A stretch of DNA of 48,509 nt from Ralstonia sp. ASV6 (GTDB lineage Bacteria > Pseudomonadota > Gammaproteobacteria > Burkholderiales > Burkholderiaceae): contig NZ_JAELUI010000025.1 of assembly GCF_016429285.1 (NCBI RefSeq), positions 1 to 48,509 of the forward strand, written 5' to 3'. The position numbers were made by a program, and so were the translations under genes. Positions 35,190 to 46,137 of this stretch are shown here, in pieces; position 1 is the first letter of the stretch, and each line of letters starts with the position of its first letter. Below the pieces are notes generated by a model. It worked only from the letters and a program-made list of their open reading frames with translations, ran no database searches and was not told where the DNA came from.

Positions 35190-35209
35190 GACGGTCTCCG
35201 TACTTCGGC

Positions 35210-37576
35210 TCAAGCGGACAGCGGGGCGCTGCGGATGGCGTCGACGGCCTTGAGGATTTCCTCGCTGGTCGCCGGGGCGTTCAGCGGCGGGTTGGTGCGG
35301 CCATCACCCACGGCGGCCACTGCATCGCGGATAGCAAAGAACACCGAGAACGGCAGCAGCAGCGGCGGCTCGCCCAGCGCCTTGGAGCGGTGGATGCTGT
35401 CTTCCACGTTGGCGTTGTTGAACAGGCGCACGCGGAAGTCCGGCGGGCAGTCGTTCACGGTCGGGATCTTGTAGGTGGACGGCGCGTGCGTCATCAGCTT
35501 GCCGTTCTTGTTCCACCACAGTTCTTCCGTGGTCAGCCAGCCCATGCCCTGGATGAACGCGCCTTCCACCTGGCCGATATCCAGCGCTGGGTTGATGGAG
35601 CGGCCGGCGTCGTGCAGCACGTCAGCGCGCAGCAGACGCCATTCGCCGGTGAGCGTGTCCACCACTACTTCCGACACGGCGGCGCCGTACGCGTAGTAGT
35701 AGAACGGACGACCGTTCAGCTTGGACTGATCCCAATGCAGCTTGGGCGTGGCGTAGAAACCGTCAGACCACAATTGCACGCGGGCAACATAGGCTTTGTT
35801 GATCAGCTCGTTGAACGGTACGCGGCGTGCGCCAATCTCCAACTGATCGCCCACGATGGCGACGGTCTCGACGGGCACTTCGTAGTGTTCTGCGGCAAAC
35901 GCGATCAGGCGTGCGCGGATCTGGCGTGCGGCGTCCTGCGCGGCCTTGCCGTTCAAGTCGCTGCCGGTCGATGCCGCCGTGGCTGACGTGTTGGCCACCT
36001 TGCTGGTGTCCGTTGCCGTCACGCGAATGCGGGTGAAGGCCACACCCAGTTCGTGTGCGACCACTTGCGCGACCTTCGTGTTCAGGCCCTGGCCCATTTC
36101 GGTGCCGCCGTGGTTCACGAGGATGGAGCCGTCGTTGTACACGTGCACAAGCGCGCCGGCCTGGTTGAAGTGCTTCACGTTGAACGAGATGCCGAACTTC
36201 ACGGGCGTCAGCGCCAAGCCGCGCTTGAGTACCGGGCTCGTTGCGTTGAATGCGCGAATCTCTTCGCGGCGGGCGCGGTAATCGGACGTCGCTTCCAGTT
36301 CGTCGAGCAGTTCGTGGATGACGTTGTCTTCCACGGTCTGGCCATAGGGCGTGACGTTGTTCTTGTCCTTGCCGTACAGGTTGGCGCGGCGCACGTCGAG
36401 CGCATCCTTGCCGACCGAGCGCGCGATGTTGTCTATGATGTACTCGATGGCAAACGCGCCCTGCGGGCCGCCGAAGCCGCGGAACGCGGTGTTCGACTGC
36501 GTGTTGGTGCGCGCGCAGAAGCCGTCGATCTCCACGTCCGACAGCCAGTAGGCGTTGTCGAAGTGGCAGATGGCACGCGTCATCACCGGGCCGGACAAGT
36601 CGGCCGAGAAACCGGCACGCGAGGTCATGTCGCACGTGATGCCGAGGATGCGGCCGGTGTCGTCATAACCGGCTTCGTAACCGAAGCGGAAGTCGTGACG
36701 CTTGCCGGTGATCATCATGTCGTCGTCGCGGTCCGGACGCAGCTTGACCGGGCAGGCGAGCTTCCACGCGGCCAGCGACGCGCAGCAGGCAAACAGGCCC
36801 GATTGCGATTCCTTGCCGCCGAAGCCGCCGCCCATGCGCCGGCATTCCACCAGCACCTGGTTGGCGTGCCACCCCAGCATGTGCGAGACCATGTGCTGCA
36901 TCTCGGTCGGGTGCTGCGTCGAGCACCACACGTGCATGCCGTTGTCTTCCTTCGGCACCGCGTACGAGATCTGGCTTTCCAGGTAGAACTGTTCCTGGCC
37001 ACCCAGCGACATCTGGCCGGCTTCCGAATGCGGCGCAGCGGCAATGCGCTCTGCCGGTTCACCGCGTTTCAGATGCATCGGCGGCAGCACGGATTTGCCG
37101 GCGGCGCGGGCGTCTTCCGGCGTCAGCAGCGCGGGCAGGACTTCGTATTCGATGTTACCCAGGCGTGCTGCACGGCGCGCCGCATCGTGCGACGTGGCCA
37201 CCACGATGAACATCGGCTGGCCGATGAAGTGCACCGTGTCGGTCGCCAGAATCGGATCGTCGTGGATGATCGGGCCGCAATCATTGGTGCCCGGAATGTC
37301 CGCCGACGTGAACACGGCCACCACACCCGGCGCTGCCTTCACGCGGTCCAGATCCATGTTGACGATGCGCGCATGCGCTTGCGTGCTCATGCCGAGTGCA
37401 GCGTGCAGCGTGCCGGCCAGCTCGGGGATGTCGTCGGTGTAGGTGGCGGTGCCGGCAACGTGCAGGTGGGCGGACTCGTGCGGGCGCGAGATGCCGACTA
37501 CAGCACCGCGCTGATCAGGAATGGCCGCCGCAATATCGGCTTCCGCCAGCAGGAAGGCCTCGGTTTGCTTGTTCAT
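35210..37576 (-). CDS. xdhB: Xanthine dehydrogenase, molybdopterin-binding subunit
   Basis: A protein of 788 residues, the catalytic Mo subunit that hydroxylates hypoxanthine and xanthine to urate. Visible are GISRPHESAHLHVAGTATYT at the N-terminus, MGGGFGGKESQ and FRGFGGPQGAFAIEYIID for cofactor and substrate contacts, GGTEMGQGLNTKVAQVVAHE, and the catalytic Glu in ALGEPPLLLPFSVFFAIRDA near the C-terminus. The length matches the bacterial two-subunit enzyme. It follows xdhA by 23 bp. Confidence 0.97.
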   Translation of the reverse strand: MNKQTEAFLLAEADIAAAIPDQRGAVVGISRPHESAHLHVAGTATYTDDIPELAGTLHAALGMSTQAHARIVNMDLDRVKAAPGVVAVFTSADIPGTNDCGPIIHDDPILATDTVHFIGQPMFIVVATSHDAARRAARLGNIEYEVLPALLTPEDARAAGKSVLPPMHLKRGEPAERIAAAPHSEAGQMSLGGQEQFYLESQISYAVPKEDNGMHVWCSTQHPTEMQHMVSHMLGWHANQVLVECRRMGGGFGGKESQSGLFACCASLAAWKLACPVKLRPDRDDDMMITGKRHDFRFGYEAGYDDTGRILGITCDMTSRAGFSADLSGPVMTRAICHFDNAYWLSDVEIDGFCARTNTQSNTAFRGFGGPQGAFAIEYIIDNIARSVGKDALDVRRANLYGKDKNNVTPYGQTVEDNVIHELLDELEATSDYRARREEIRAFNATSPVLKRGLALTPVKFGISFNVKHFNQAGALVHVYNDGSILVNHGGTEMGQGLNTKVAQVVAHELGVAFTRIRVTATDTSKVANTSATAASTGSDLNGKAAQDAARQIRARLIAFAAEHYEVPVETVAIVGDQLEIGARRVPFNELINKAYVARVQLWSDGFYATPKLHWDQSKLNGRPFYYYAYGAAVSEVVVDTLTGEWRLLRADVLHDAGRSINPALDIGQVEGAFIQGMGWLTTEELWWNKNGKLMTHAPSTYKIPTVNDCPPDFRVRLFNNANVEDSIHRSKALGEPPLLLPFSVFFAIRDAVAAVGDGRTNPPLNAPATSEEILKAVDAIRSAPLSA

Positions 37577-37599
37577 ACGATGTCTCTTTGCAGTCGGAC

Positions 37600-39126
<1,527 letters not shown>

Positions 39127-39227
39127 GGGGTTTTACGCCTGTTTGTGTGTGTAACGGAACCATAGCACCGGGCCAGGAATGCAATATTTGGCCCATGTGA
39201 TAACCCGCATCGGAAAGCCAAAATCCG

Positions 39228-39237
39228 GGGTATACCC
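39228..39237. promoter_or_regulatory. Palindrome between xdhA and its LysR regulator
   Basis: GGGTATACCC is a perfect 10-bp palindrome in the 225-bp divergent region. It is a candidate binding site; no clear T-N11-A LysR box centred on it was found. Confidence 0.35.
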
Positions 39238-39278
39238 GCCGGTAGTGGTCTGGCGGCGCGATGTACAAGTGACATACA

Positions 39279-39308
39279 CTGACAGCGTCCCCCTCGCACG
39301 TTTTATAG
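39279..39308 (+). promoter_or_regulatory. Candidate promoter of the LysR gene
   Basis: CTGACA (39279-39284), an 18-bp spacer and TTATAG (39303-39308) lie 43 bp before the start codon. Confidence 0.35.
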
Positions 39309-39351
39309 ACGGTACGGCGCTGCCCCCTTCGCCACCCATTCTCGCCTCCAG

Positions 39352-40296
39352 ATGCACGGCAAAGATCACCTCGATACCTACCTCCTGCGCGTCCTGTACA
39401 CGCTGCTCACCGAGCAGAGCGTGACGCGTACGGCCGTCAAGCTTGGCCAGTCGCAACCGGCCATCAGCAACACGCTCAAGCGCCTGCGCGAGATTACCGG
39501 CGACGCCATCCTCGTGCGTGGCAAGAACGGCATGGTGCCGACCGAGCGCGGCCACGACCTGCTTGCACTGGCCCAGCAGAGCCTGGAGGCGATGGAGCGT
39601 ATTGCGCGCCCGTCACAGGAGTTCGATCCGGCCAACACAACACGCACCTTCCACCTGGGCGCACCGGATTACCTCGACGCCTTTTTCCTGCCGAACATCG
39701 TGGAGCGCCTGCGCAAGCAAGCACCGCAGGCCAAGCTGGTGGTGCACCCGCTCAATGCCGGTGTCGACTATTTGGCGGCGCTGGAGCAGGGCGGTATGGA
39801 TCTGGTGATCGGCAACTGGCTTTCGCCGCCCGAGCATCTGCACATTTCGCCGCTGTTCGACGATGAAGTCGTCTGCATGCTGGGTGCGCAGCACCCGCTG
39901 GCGCGCAAGGGGATCTCGCTCAAGCACTACGTGGAGATGCCGCACCTGGCACCCGCGCCGTACGCTGTCATGCAGCGCAGCATGATCGATCAGGCACTTG
40001 CAGAGCAAGGGCTTAAGCGCCAGATCCAGGTGTCGCTGCCGTACTTCGGGCTGGTGCCGTACGTATTGATGCGTACGGATCTGGTCTTCACAACCGGCCG
40101 CCAGTTTGCCGCGCATTGTGCGCAGTACCTGCCGATCCGCATTTTGCCGACGCCCATGGCGTTCCCGAAGATGCGCTTCTACCAGCTCTGGCACGAGCGC
40201 AGCCATGCCGCGCCCGATGTGATGTGGCTGCGCCGGATGATCGGCGAAGTGGCTGCTGAGCTGCCGCAGCATCCGCAATTGGAAACGGCAGCCTGA
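39352..40296 (+). CDS. LysR-family regulator, NodD/LeuO-like
   Basis: A protein of 314 residues. The HTH region (YLLRVLYTLLTEQSVTRTAV, then SQPAISNTLKRLREITGD) is followed by LVRGKNGMVPTERG, the pattern of the LeuO/NodD branch. The effector domain (FHLGAPDYLDAFFLPNIVER, MDLVIGNWLSPPEHLH) resembles regulators next to xdh genes in Burkholderiaceae. It is divergent from xdhA, so it is the likely regulator of the xdh operon. The ligand is unknown; a purine is plausible. Confidence 0.9.
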   Translation: MHGKDHLDTYLLRVLYTLLTEQSVTRTAVKLGQSQPAISNTLKRLREITGDAILVRGKNGMVPTERGHDLLALAQQSLEAMERIARPSQEFDPANTTRTFHLGAPDYLDAFFLPNIVERLRKQAPQAKLVVHPLNAGVDYLAALEQGGMDLVIGNWLSPPEHLHISPLFDDEVVCMLGAQHPLARKGISLKHYVEMPHLAPAPYAVMQRSMIDQALAEQGLKRQIQVSLPYFGLVPYVLMRTDLVFTTGRQFAAHCAQYLPIRILPTPMAFPKMRFYQLWHERSHAAPDVMWLRRMIGEVAAELPQHPQLETAA

Positions 40297-40338
40297 GCTG
40301 CCGTCCTGTCCCAGAAAGACGTTCCGCACGCAGCGCGA

Positions 40339-41187
40339 TTATTTCCCGCTCGCCAACGCCTTCCCGTAGTTCGGGAAGAACACCTGCTCCCCGTTCACCT
40401 TGAAATCGGCAATGGCCTGCTGGCCGGCGGGCGAGGTGATCCATTCGATCAGCTTGGTCGCATCCACATAGTTCGTGCTGGGGTATTTCTTCGGGTTCAC
40501 GGCGATGATGCCGTACGGGTTGAACATACGCGGGTCGCCGGCCAGCACGATGTCCAGGCCCGTCTTGGCGCGGTAGGCACCGTAGGTGGCGCGGTCGGAT
40601 AGCGTGTACGCGTTCATCTGCGCGGCCATGTTCAGCACTTCACCCATGCCCAGGCCTGCGCTCACGTACCAGGGCTTGCCCTTCGGCTCAATGTTGGCGG
40701 TCTTCCAGTAGGCTTTTTCCATCACATCGGTGCCGGAGTTGTCGCCACGCGAGATGAACTTGGTGCCAGCCTTCTCGCCGGCGCTGGCGATGGTCTCCAT
40801 GCCCTGAATCACGTTCTTCTGGCCGCGGATGCCCGCCGGGTCCGCCGTCGGGCCGACGAGGATGAAGTCGTTGTACATCACGTCACGCCGGTCGATGCCG
40901 CCGCCCGAGGCCACGAAGGCGTCTTCCAGTTGGCGGGCGTGAACCAGCACCACGTCCACGTCCCCCGATTCCCCCAGTTTGACCGCCTTGCCGGTGCCAA
41001 CGGCAATCACCTGCACATGGATGCCGGTGGCCGCCTCAAACTTGGGCAGCAGCACCTTGAGCAAACCGGAGTTTTCCGTGCTGGTGGTGGTAGCCATGCG
41101 GAGATCGCCTGCATATGCAGCGCTGGCAAAAGTGAGGGCCAGGCACGCAATGGCTGACAGCCGAAGGGTTTGGAGCAATCCGGGCAT
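40339..41187 (-). CDS. tupA: Tungstate-type ABC substrate-binding protein
   Basis: A protein of 282 residues with a signal peptide (LRLSAIACLALTFASAAYA, cleaved near residue 26). The mature start DLRMATTTSTENSGLL and IAVGTGKAVKLGESGDVDVV are the TupA/WtpA-type signature: TTTS holds the oxyanion. ISRGDNSGTDVMEKAYW is the second binding segment. TupA binds tungstate much more tightly than molybdate. No tupB or tupC is in the window, so the importer is either elsewhere or lost. It is divergent from a ModE-HTH regulator. ATG 41187 is chosen by signal-peptide position; the longer frame to 41493 overlaps that regulator. Confidence 0.88.
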   Translation of the reverse strand: MPGLLQTLRLSAIACLALTFASAAYAGDLRMATTTSTENSGLLKVLLPKFEAATGIHVQVIAVGTGKAVKLGESGDVDVVLVHARQLEDAFVASGGGIDRRDVMYNDFILVGPTADPAGIRGQKNVIQGMETIASAGEKAGTKFISRGDNSGTDVMEKAYWKTANIEPKGKPWYVSAGLGMGEVLNMAAQMNAYTLSDRATYGAYRAKTGLDIVLAGDPRMFNPYGIIAVNPKKYPSTNYVDATKLIEWITSPAGQQAIADFKVNGEQVFFPNYGKALASGK

Positions 41188-41346
41188 GTGGTGAGCAGGA
41201 TGTAAGAGGCGTGGACGCTTTATGTCGGATGTTGCATGATGGCGGCAACATTGAGGCGGTCGGCAGCCACGATGCGCCCGCCCCGGGAAATGACGGGAAT
41301 TGTTCTCCGGGAGCATGAGCGAAGTAAATAGGAAATCACAAACATA

Positions 41347-42447
41347 ATGACGTTCCAGTTTGAGGTGTTCCCGGTGGTTGGCGCGGACGACAATCCGCGC
41401 GCCAACGGCAAGGTCTTTCAGTTGCTGCGGGCGGTGCGTGAAACGGGGTCGCTGCACCGGGCAGCCAAGCAGGTGGGGTTGTCGTACCGGCACGCATGGG
41501 GCGTGATGCGCTCATGGGAAGAGATGCTCGGGCGGGCGCTGCTGGATATGGAACGCGGTCGTGGGGCATCGCTCACGCTGTTTGGCGAGCGGATGCTGCG
41601 TGCGGAGATGCGCCTGCGCGAGCAGCTGGACCCGGCCGTGCGCCAGGCCATGGGCCAGTTCATGGCGGAGCTGGAAGACGCCTCGCAATCGCAAACGCGC
41701 ATTCGCTTCTCGGGCAGTCATGATCCGGCGGTGGAAGTGCTGGCCGAGACCTTTGCGCATGAAAGCCAGGCTTCGCAGCTCGATACCGTGTTCTGCAGCG
41801 CCGTGGAAGGACTGATCTGCCTGCAGGAGAAACAGTGCGAGGTGGCTGGCTTCTATGTGGCGCCGCAACAGGGCGCTGGCTCACTTGCCCATCAGACGCT
41901 GCGCAAGTGGCTGCGTCCGACCGCCGTGCGCCTGATCGCCCTGGCCGATCGGGAGCAGGGGTTGATGATGTCGCCGGAGTGGGCGGGGCGCGTGCAGTCG
42001 CTGCAGGATCTGGCCCGGACCCAGGCACGTTTCATCAACCGTCAGCGCAGTTCGGGCACGCGCTTGCTGTTCGATCAACTGCTGGTGGCGGCCGGGTTGT
42101 ACCCCGATCAGATCAACGGTTACGACGAGCAGGAGTTCTCCAGCGACAAGATCGCCGTGGCCGTGCAGGAAGGGCGGGCGGATGTCGGGTTTGGCCTGCG
42201 CCCCGGTGCGCAGGCCCACGGCCTGCATTTCGTGCCGCTCACGCGTGAGACGTACTACCTGGCGGTGCGCCGCAATGACGCGCTTGCCTCGTGGGTGCGC
42301 GAGCTGATCGAGCGCATCGGTCAGCCGACGTTCCGTGAAGGCCTGAGCCATCTGGCGGGATATCGTGCGACGGAACACGTTTCGTTGCTGACAGCCGACC
42401 AGGCGCTCCCTTGGCACGCTGAGGACGCCCGCGCGCTGGCCCATTGA
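41347..42447 (+). CDS. ModE-type HTH regulator fused to a substrate-binding domain
   Basis: A protein of 366 residues. The N-terminus (LLRAVRETGSLHRAAKQVGL, SYRHAWGVMRSWEEMLGR, TLFGERML) is the winged HTH of ModE. The C-terminal two thirds (FSGSHDPAVEVLAETFA, RTQARFINRQRSSGTRLLFD, GYDEQEFSSDKIAVAVQEGR) is the PBP-like domain seen in molybdate-type one-component regulators (LysR-substrate-like, formerly annotated with MoeA), in place of the ModE Mop domains. It probably senses an oxyanion or a molybdenum-cofactor state and controls divergent tupA. ATG 41347 has an AGGAAA about 12 bases upstream. Confidence 0.87.
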   Translation: MTFQFEVFPVVGADDNPRANGKVFQLLRAVRETGSLHRAAKQVGLSYRHAWGVMRSWEEMLGRALLDMERGRGASLTLFGERMLRAEMRLREQLDPAVRQAMGQFMAELEDASQSQTRIRFSGSHDPAVEVLAETFAHESQASQLDTVFCSAVEGLICLQEKQCEVAGFYVAPQQGAGSLAHQTLRKWLRPTAVRLIALADREQGLMMSPEWAGRVQSLQDLARTQARFINRQRSSGTRLLFDQLLVAAGLYPDQINGYDEQEFSSDKIAVAVQEGRADVGFGLRPGAQAHGLHFVPLTRETYYLAVRRNDALASWVRELIERIGQPTFREGLSHLAGYRATEHVSLLTADQALPWHAEDARALAH

Positions 42448-42512
42448 AGTCGTGCGAACATGGCGTGGTTTGCGCGATCAATGACGATATGCGCCCCATC
42501 CATGTTCTGCCC

Positions 42513-45047
42513 ATGTCACGTTTTTCCGTCTGGACTCAAGCCCTGCGCATGCTGCGCCGCGACTGGCGCGCCGGCGAGCTGAACCTGCTGCTTGTTGCGC
42601 TGGTGTTGGCCGTGGCCGCGCTGGCCTCTGTCAGTTTTCTGGCTGACCGCATGCACGCTGGTCTGGAGCGCGATGCGCGTCAATTGATCGGCGCAGATGT
42701 GCTTGTGGTGTCTGATCAGCCGCTGCCAGCCGACATCGAGGCGCATGCGCGCGCCAGTGGCCTGGAGGTGACGCATACCGCCACCTTCCCCAGCATGGCC
42801 AGCACGCTCACCAACGGTGCTTCCGGCGAGCCAGCATCGCAACTGGCGGCCATCAAGGCGGTGGATGCAGGATACCCGCTGCGTGGCACGCTCAAGGTAA
42901 GCGGCGACGGGCGCGATACCGTTGGTGCGCCTATCCGCGCCATTCCTTCTGCGGGCACGGTGTGGGTTGACGCGCCATTGCTTGAAGCCCTGGGCTTGCG
43001 CGTGGGCGATGCCATCCGCCTGGGCACGCGCACCTTCCAGATCGCCCACGTCATCACGCAGGAGCTGGACCGCGGTGCCGGCTTCATGAACTTTGCTCCA
43101 CGCGTGATGCTGCCGATGGCCGATCTGGCTTCCACCGGCCTTGTCACTTACGGCAGCCGCGTCACGTATCGTCTGCTGGTGGCCGGGCCTGATGCCGCTA
43201 CCATCGCCTTCCGCAACTGGACCGAAAGGGAACTGAAGACACGCCAAGTACGCGGCGTGCGCATCGAGTCTTTGCAGAACGGCCAGCCGCAGATGCGCGA
43301 AACACTGGATCGTGCCGAGCGCTTCCTCTCGCTCGTCGCCTTGCTCGCCGCGATGATCGCGGCCGTGGCGATCACCATGGCGGCGCGCCGCTACACCGCA
43401 CGGCATACCGATGCGGTGGCCATCATCAAGTGCCTCGGGCTGCGGCAGGGGCAGATTCTCGGGACGTTTGCGCTGGAGTTCCTGTGCATCGGCGTGTTGG
43501 GTTCGCTGGTGGGTGTGGCGCTGGGCTATGGCGCGCACTGGCTGCTGCTGGCCTCGCTGGGCGATCTGGTGACGGTCTCGTTGCCGGCGCCGTCTGTGTG
43601 GCCGGCAGCGGTGGGGGTGGCGGCGGGTCTGGTGCTGCTGGTCGGCTTTGCCGTGCCGCCGTTGCTAAGCCTGGTGCGCGTGCCACCGCTGCGCGTACTG
43701 CGACGTGACGTGGATGAGCGTGCTATCGCTGCGTGGGTGGGCTATGCGCTGGGGGCGGCCGCATTCTTCGCGTTGCTGGTGGTGTCGGCGCGTGATGTGA
43801 AGCTGGGGGTGCTGACGGCGGGCGGGTTTGCTGGCGCCATCCTTGTCTTTGCGTTGCTGGCGGCCGGCGGGCTGCGCGCGTTGGCGGCGTCCCTCGGGCG
43901 CGGTCGTGCGCTGGGCGTCGGCTGGCGTTTTGCGCTGGCTGTGCTGGAGCGCCGCCGCGGCGTGAGCGTGCTGCAAACCGTGGCGCTGGCTGTCGGGCTG
44001 ATGGCACTGCTGCTGCTTGCCATGACGCGCAATGACCTGATCCGCTCTTGGCACAACGCCACGCCGGCCGATGCGCCCAACCGCTTCATCATCAATATCC
44101 AGCCTGACCAGATGGAGGCGGTGTCGCAGGTGCTGGCCCGTGCGGGAGTGGCCGATCCCAAGCTTTACCCGATGGTGCGCGGTCGCCTGACGCAGGTGAA
44201 TGGTCAGACCATCGGCCGAGAGACGTATGCGGAATCCCGTGCGCGTAACCTGGTCGAGCGCGAGTTCAATCTGTCCTACGCGACCGAGCAACCGCCTGAG
44301 AACCGCATCATCGCCGGCCAGTGGTTTGGCGGGCAGAAGCCCGAGGCGTCGGTGGAGGAGGGCATCGCCAAGACGTTGAATCTGCACCTGGGCGACGTAC
44401 TGCGTTTCGATGTCGCCGGGCAGACGGTGGATGCGCCCATCACGTCATTGCGCAAGCTCGACTGGAGCTCGATGCGCGTGAATTTCTTTGTGATCCTGCC
44501 GCCCGTGGCGCTGCACGACATGCCGCAGACCTACGTGACGGCGTTCCGCATTCCGGCAGGACAGGCTGATCTGCCGGCCAAGCTGGTGCGCGAGTTCCCG
44601 AACCTGACGGTGGTGGATACCGAGCTGATCCTGCAACAGGTGCAAGGCGTGTTGGATCAGGTGACGGTGGCGGTGGAGTTCCTCTTTGTCTTCACGCTGG
44701 CGGCGGGTGTGCTGGTGCTGTATGCCGCGCTATCCGGTTCTCGCGACGAGCGCTTGCGCGATGCTGGCGTGTTGCGCGCGCTGGGTGCGAGTTCCGGCAT
44801 TGTGCGACAGACGCAGTATGCCGAGGTGCTGATCGTGGGCGGCCTGGCCGGGTTGATGGCGGGTGTGGGTGCCATCGCCATTGGCTGGGTGTTGTCGGCG
44901 CATGTGTTCGACTTCCCATACCGATTCAACCCGGCGATCTTGCCGGTGGGCATCGTGGGCGGCATGCTGTGCGCCTTTGTCGGTGGCTGGCTGGGTTTGC
45001 GCGATGTGCTGCGACGCCCAGCCATGGCAACGCTGCGCGATGCCTGA
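42513..45047 (+). CDS. FtsX-like ABC permease (YbbP type)
   Basis: A protein of 844 residues from ATG 42513. There is one transmembrane segment near the N-terminus (LLLVALVLAVAALASVSFLA), a large periplasmic domain, then two groups of three segments (about 290-420 and 755-835) with an FtsX fold. This matches E. coli YbbP (804 residues), a permease for lipid-like or signal-like substrates that pairs with ATPase YbbA. No ATPase gene is adjacent here. The start is uncertain (42444 and 42489 are in-frame ATGs), and none has a clear ribosome binding site; the first overlaps the regulator upstream. Confidence 0.85.
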   Translation: MSRFSVWTQALRMLRRDWRAGELNLLLVALVLAVAALASVSFLADRMHAGLERDARQLIGADVLVVSDQPLPADIEAHARASGLEVTHTATFPSMASTLTNGASGEPASQLAAIKAVDAGYPLRGTLKVSGDGRDTVGAPIRAIPSAGTVWVDAPLLEALGLRVGDAIRLGTRTFQIAHVITQELDRGAGFMNFAPRVMLPMADLASTGLVTYGSRVTYRLLVAGPDAATIAFRNWTERELKTRQVRGVRIESLQNGQPQMRETLDRAERFLSLVALLAAMIAAVAITMAARRYTARHTDAVAIIKCLGLRQGQILGTFALEFLCIGVLGSLVGVALGYGAHWLLLASLGDLVTVSLPAPSVWPAAVGVAAGLVLLVGFAVPPLLSLVRVPPLRVLRRDVDERAIAAWVGYALGAAAFFALLVVSARDVKLGVLTAGGFAGAILVFALLAAGGLRALAASLGRGRALGVGWRFALAVLERRRGVSVLQTVALAVGLMALLLLAMTRNDLIRSWHNATPADAPNRFIINIQPDQMEAVSQVLARAGVADPKLYPMVRGRLTQVNGQTIGRETYAESRARNLVEREFNLSYATEQPPENRIIAGQWFGGQKPEASVEEGIAKTLNLHLGDVLRFDVAGQTVDAPITSLRKLDWSSMRVNFFVILPPVALHDMPQTYVTAFRIPAGQADLPAKLVREFPNLTVVDTELILQQVQGVLDQVTVAVEFLFVFTLAAGVLVLYAALSGSRDERLRDAGVLRALGASSGIVRQTQYAEVLIVGGLAGLMAGVGAIAIGWVLSAHVFDFPYRFNPAILPVGIVGGMLCAFVGGWLGLRDVLRRPAMATLRDA

Positions 45048-45074
45048 TCGTTTTTTTGATGTGATTGACGCTGT

Positions 45075-45479
45075 ATGACTGAAGCAACTTCCGGCCAGGA
45101 AACCCTGGCCTTCGATCTGATTGGTGGCGAGGCGCGTGTGCGCGAACTCGTTGATCGCTTCTATGACCTGATGGACCTCGAGCCGGCGTTTGCCGTGCTG
45201 CGCGGAGTACATCCCCCCAGCCTTGATAGTGCGCGCGACAAGCTGTTTTGGTTCCTGTGCGGCTGGCTCGGCGGCCCGAACCACTACATCGAACGTTTCG
45301 GCCACCCGCGCTTGCGTGCGCGCCATTTGCCGTTCGAGATCGGCACGCAGGAGCGTGACCAATGGATGCGCTGCATGGCGCTCGCGATGCAGGACGTTGG
45401 CCTGGACGAAGCGCTGCAGATGCGCCTCATGCAAGCCTTTTGGCAGACCGCCGACTGGATGCGCAATGTGCCGCGCTGA
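45075..45479 (+). CDS. Group II truncated haemoglobin
   Basis: A protein of 134 residues. The proximal His lies in GHPRLRARHLPF (His84), the B10-type Tyr in RFYDLM (Tyr30), and Trp97 in RDQWMRCM is the G8 Trp typical of trHbO. The fold length is normal for this two-over-two globin. Roles in the group include O2 or NO chemistry and peroxide handling; which applies here cannot be told. It lies 27 bp after the FtsX permease in the same direction. Confidence 0.93.
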   Translation: MTEATSGQETLAFDLIGGEARVRELVDRFYDLMDLEPAFAVLRGVHPPSLDSARDKLFWFLCGWLGGPNHYIERFGHPRLRARHLPFEIGTQERDQWMRCMALAMQDVGLDEALQMRLMQAFWQTADWMRNVPR

Positions 45480-45546
45480 GGTGTCACCGTAAGGTGTCGC
45501 GCTAAGCGCACGTCACAACACAAGAACAACCTGAGGAGACAGCCGC

Positions 45547-46125
45547 ATGATCGGTTTGCCTACTGCTGACGATGTGCTCGCGTTCTGGTTTGGCACCACG
45601 CCGCTCACCGCCGATCGGCCTGAGTGGTTCACCAAGTCCGACGCCTTCGATGCCGAGATCCGTGCGCGTTTCCTGCCGTTGTGGGAAGCGCTGTCAACCG
45701 GCGAAGCCGACACGTGGATGGACACGCCGCTGGACGCGATTGCGCGCATCGTGGTGCTGGATCAGTTCTCTCGCAACATGTTCCGCAACAGCCCGCGTGC
45801 CTTCTCCAGCGACGCGGCGGCACTGCACACCGCGCAGATCGTCGTGGCCGCCGGTTGGGATACCCAGCTCCCAACACGCTATCACCGCGTGTTTTGCTAC
45901 CTGCCGTTCGAACACAGCGAGACGCAGGCTGCGCAGGACGAATCGATCCGCCTCTACACCCGCCTGCGGGACCAAGAGGGCGACGCAGCGTCGCTCATCT
46001 GGGCAGAGAAGCATCGGGACATTGTTGTTCGCTTCGGGCGCTTTCCGCATCGCAATGCGGTTCTCGGGCGCGTGTCCACGCCCGAGGAGTTGCAGTTTCT
46101 GGCCCAGCCCGGGTCGTCTTTCTAG
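45547..46125 (+). CDS. DUF924 family protein
   Basis: A protein of 192 residues, all-helical in pattern. VLAFWFGTTP, WFTKSDAFDAEIRARF, IVVLDQFSRNMFRNSPRAFS, FCYLPFEHSE and FGRFPHRNAVLGR are the recognised phrases of DUF924, a TPR-like family with no settled function. GGAG lies before ATG 45547. It is convergent with the LOG gene, with 12 bp between the stops. Confidence 0.92.
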   Translation: MIGLPTADDVLAFWFGTTPLTADRPEWFTKSDAFDAEIRARFLPLWEALSTGEADTWMDTPLDAIARIVVLDQFSRNMFRNSPRAFSSDAAALHTAQIVVAAGWDTQLPTRYHRVFCYLPFEHSETQAAQDESIRLYTRLRDQEGDAASLIWAEKHRDIVVRFGRFPHRNAVLGRVSTPEELQFLAQPGSSF

Positions 46126-46137
46126 GCCGCTTGCTGC

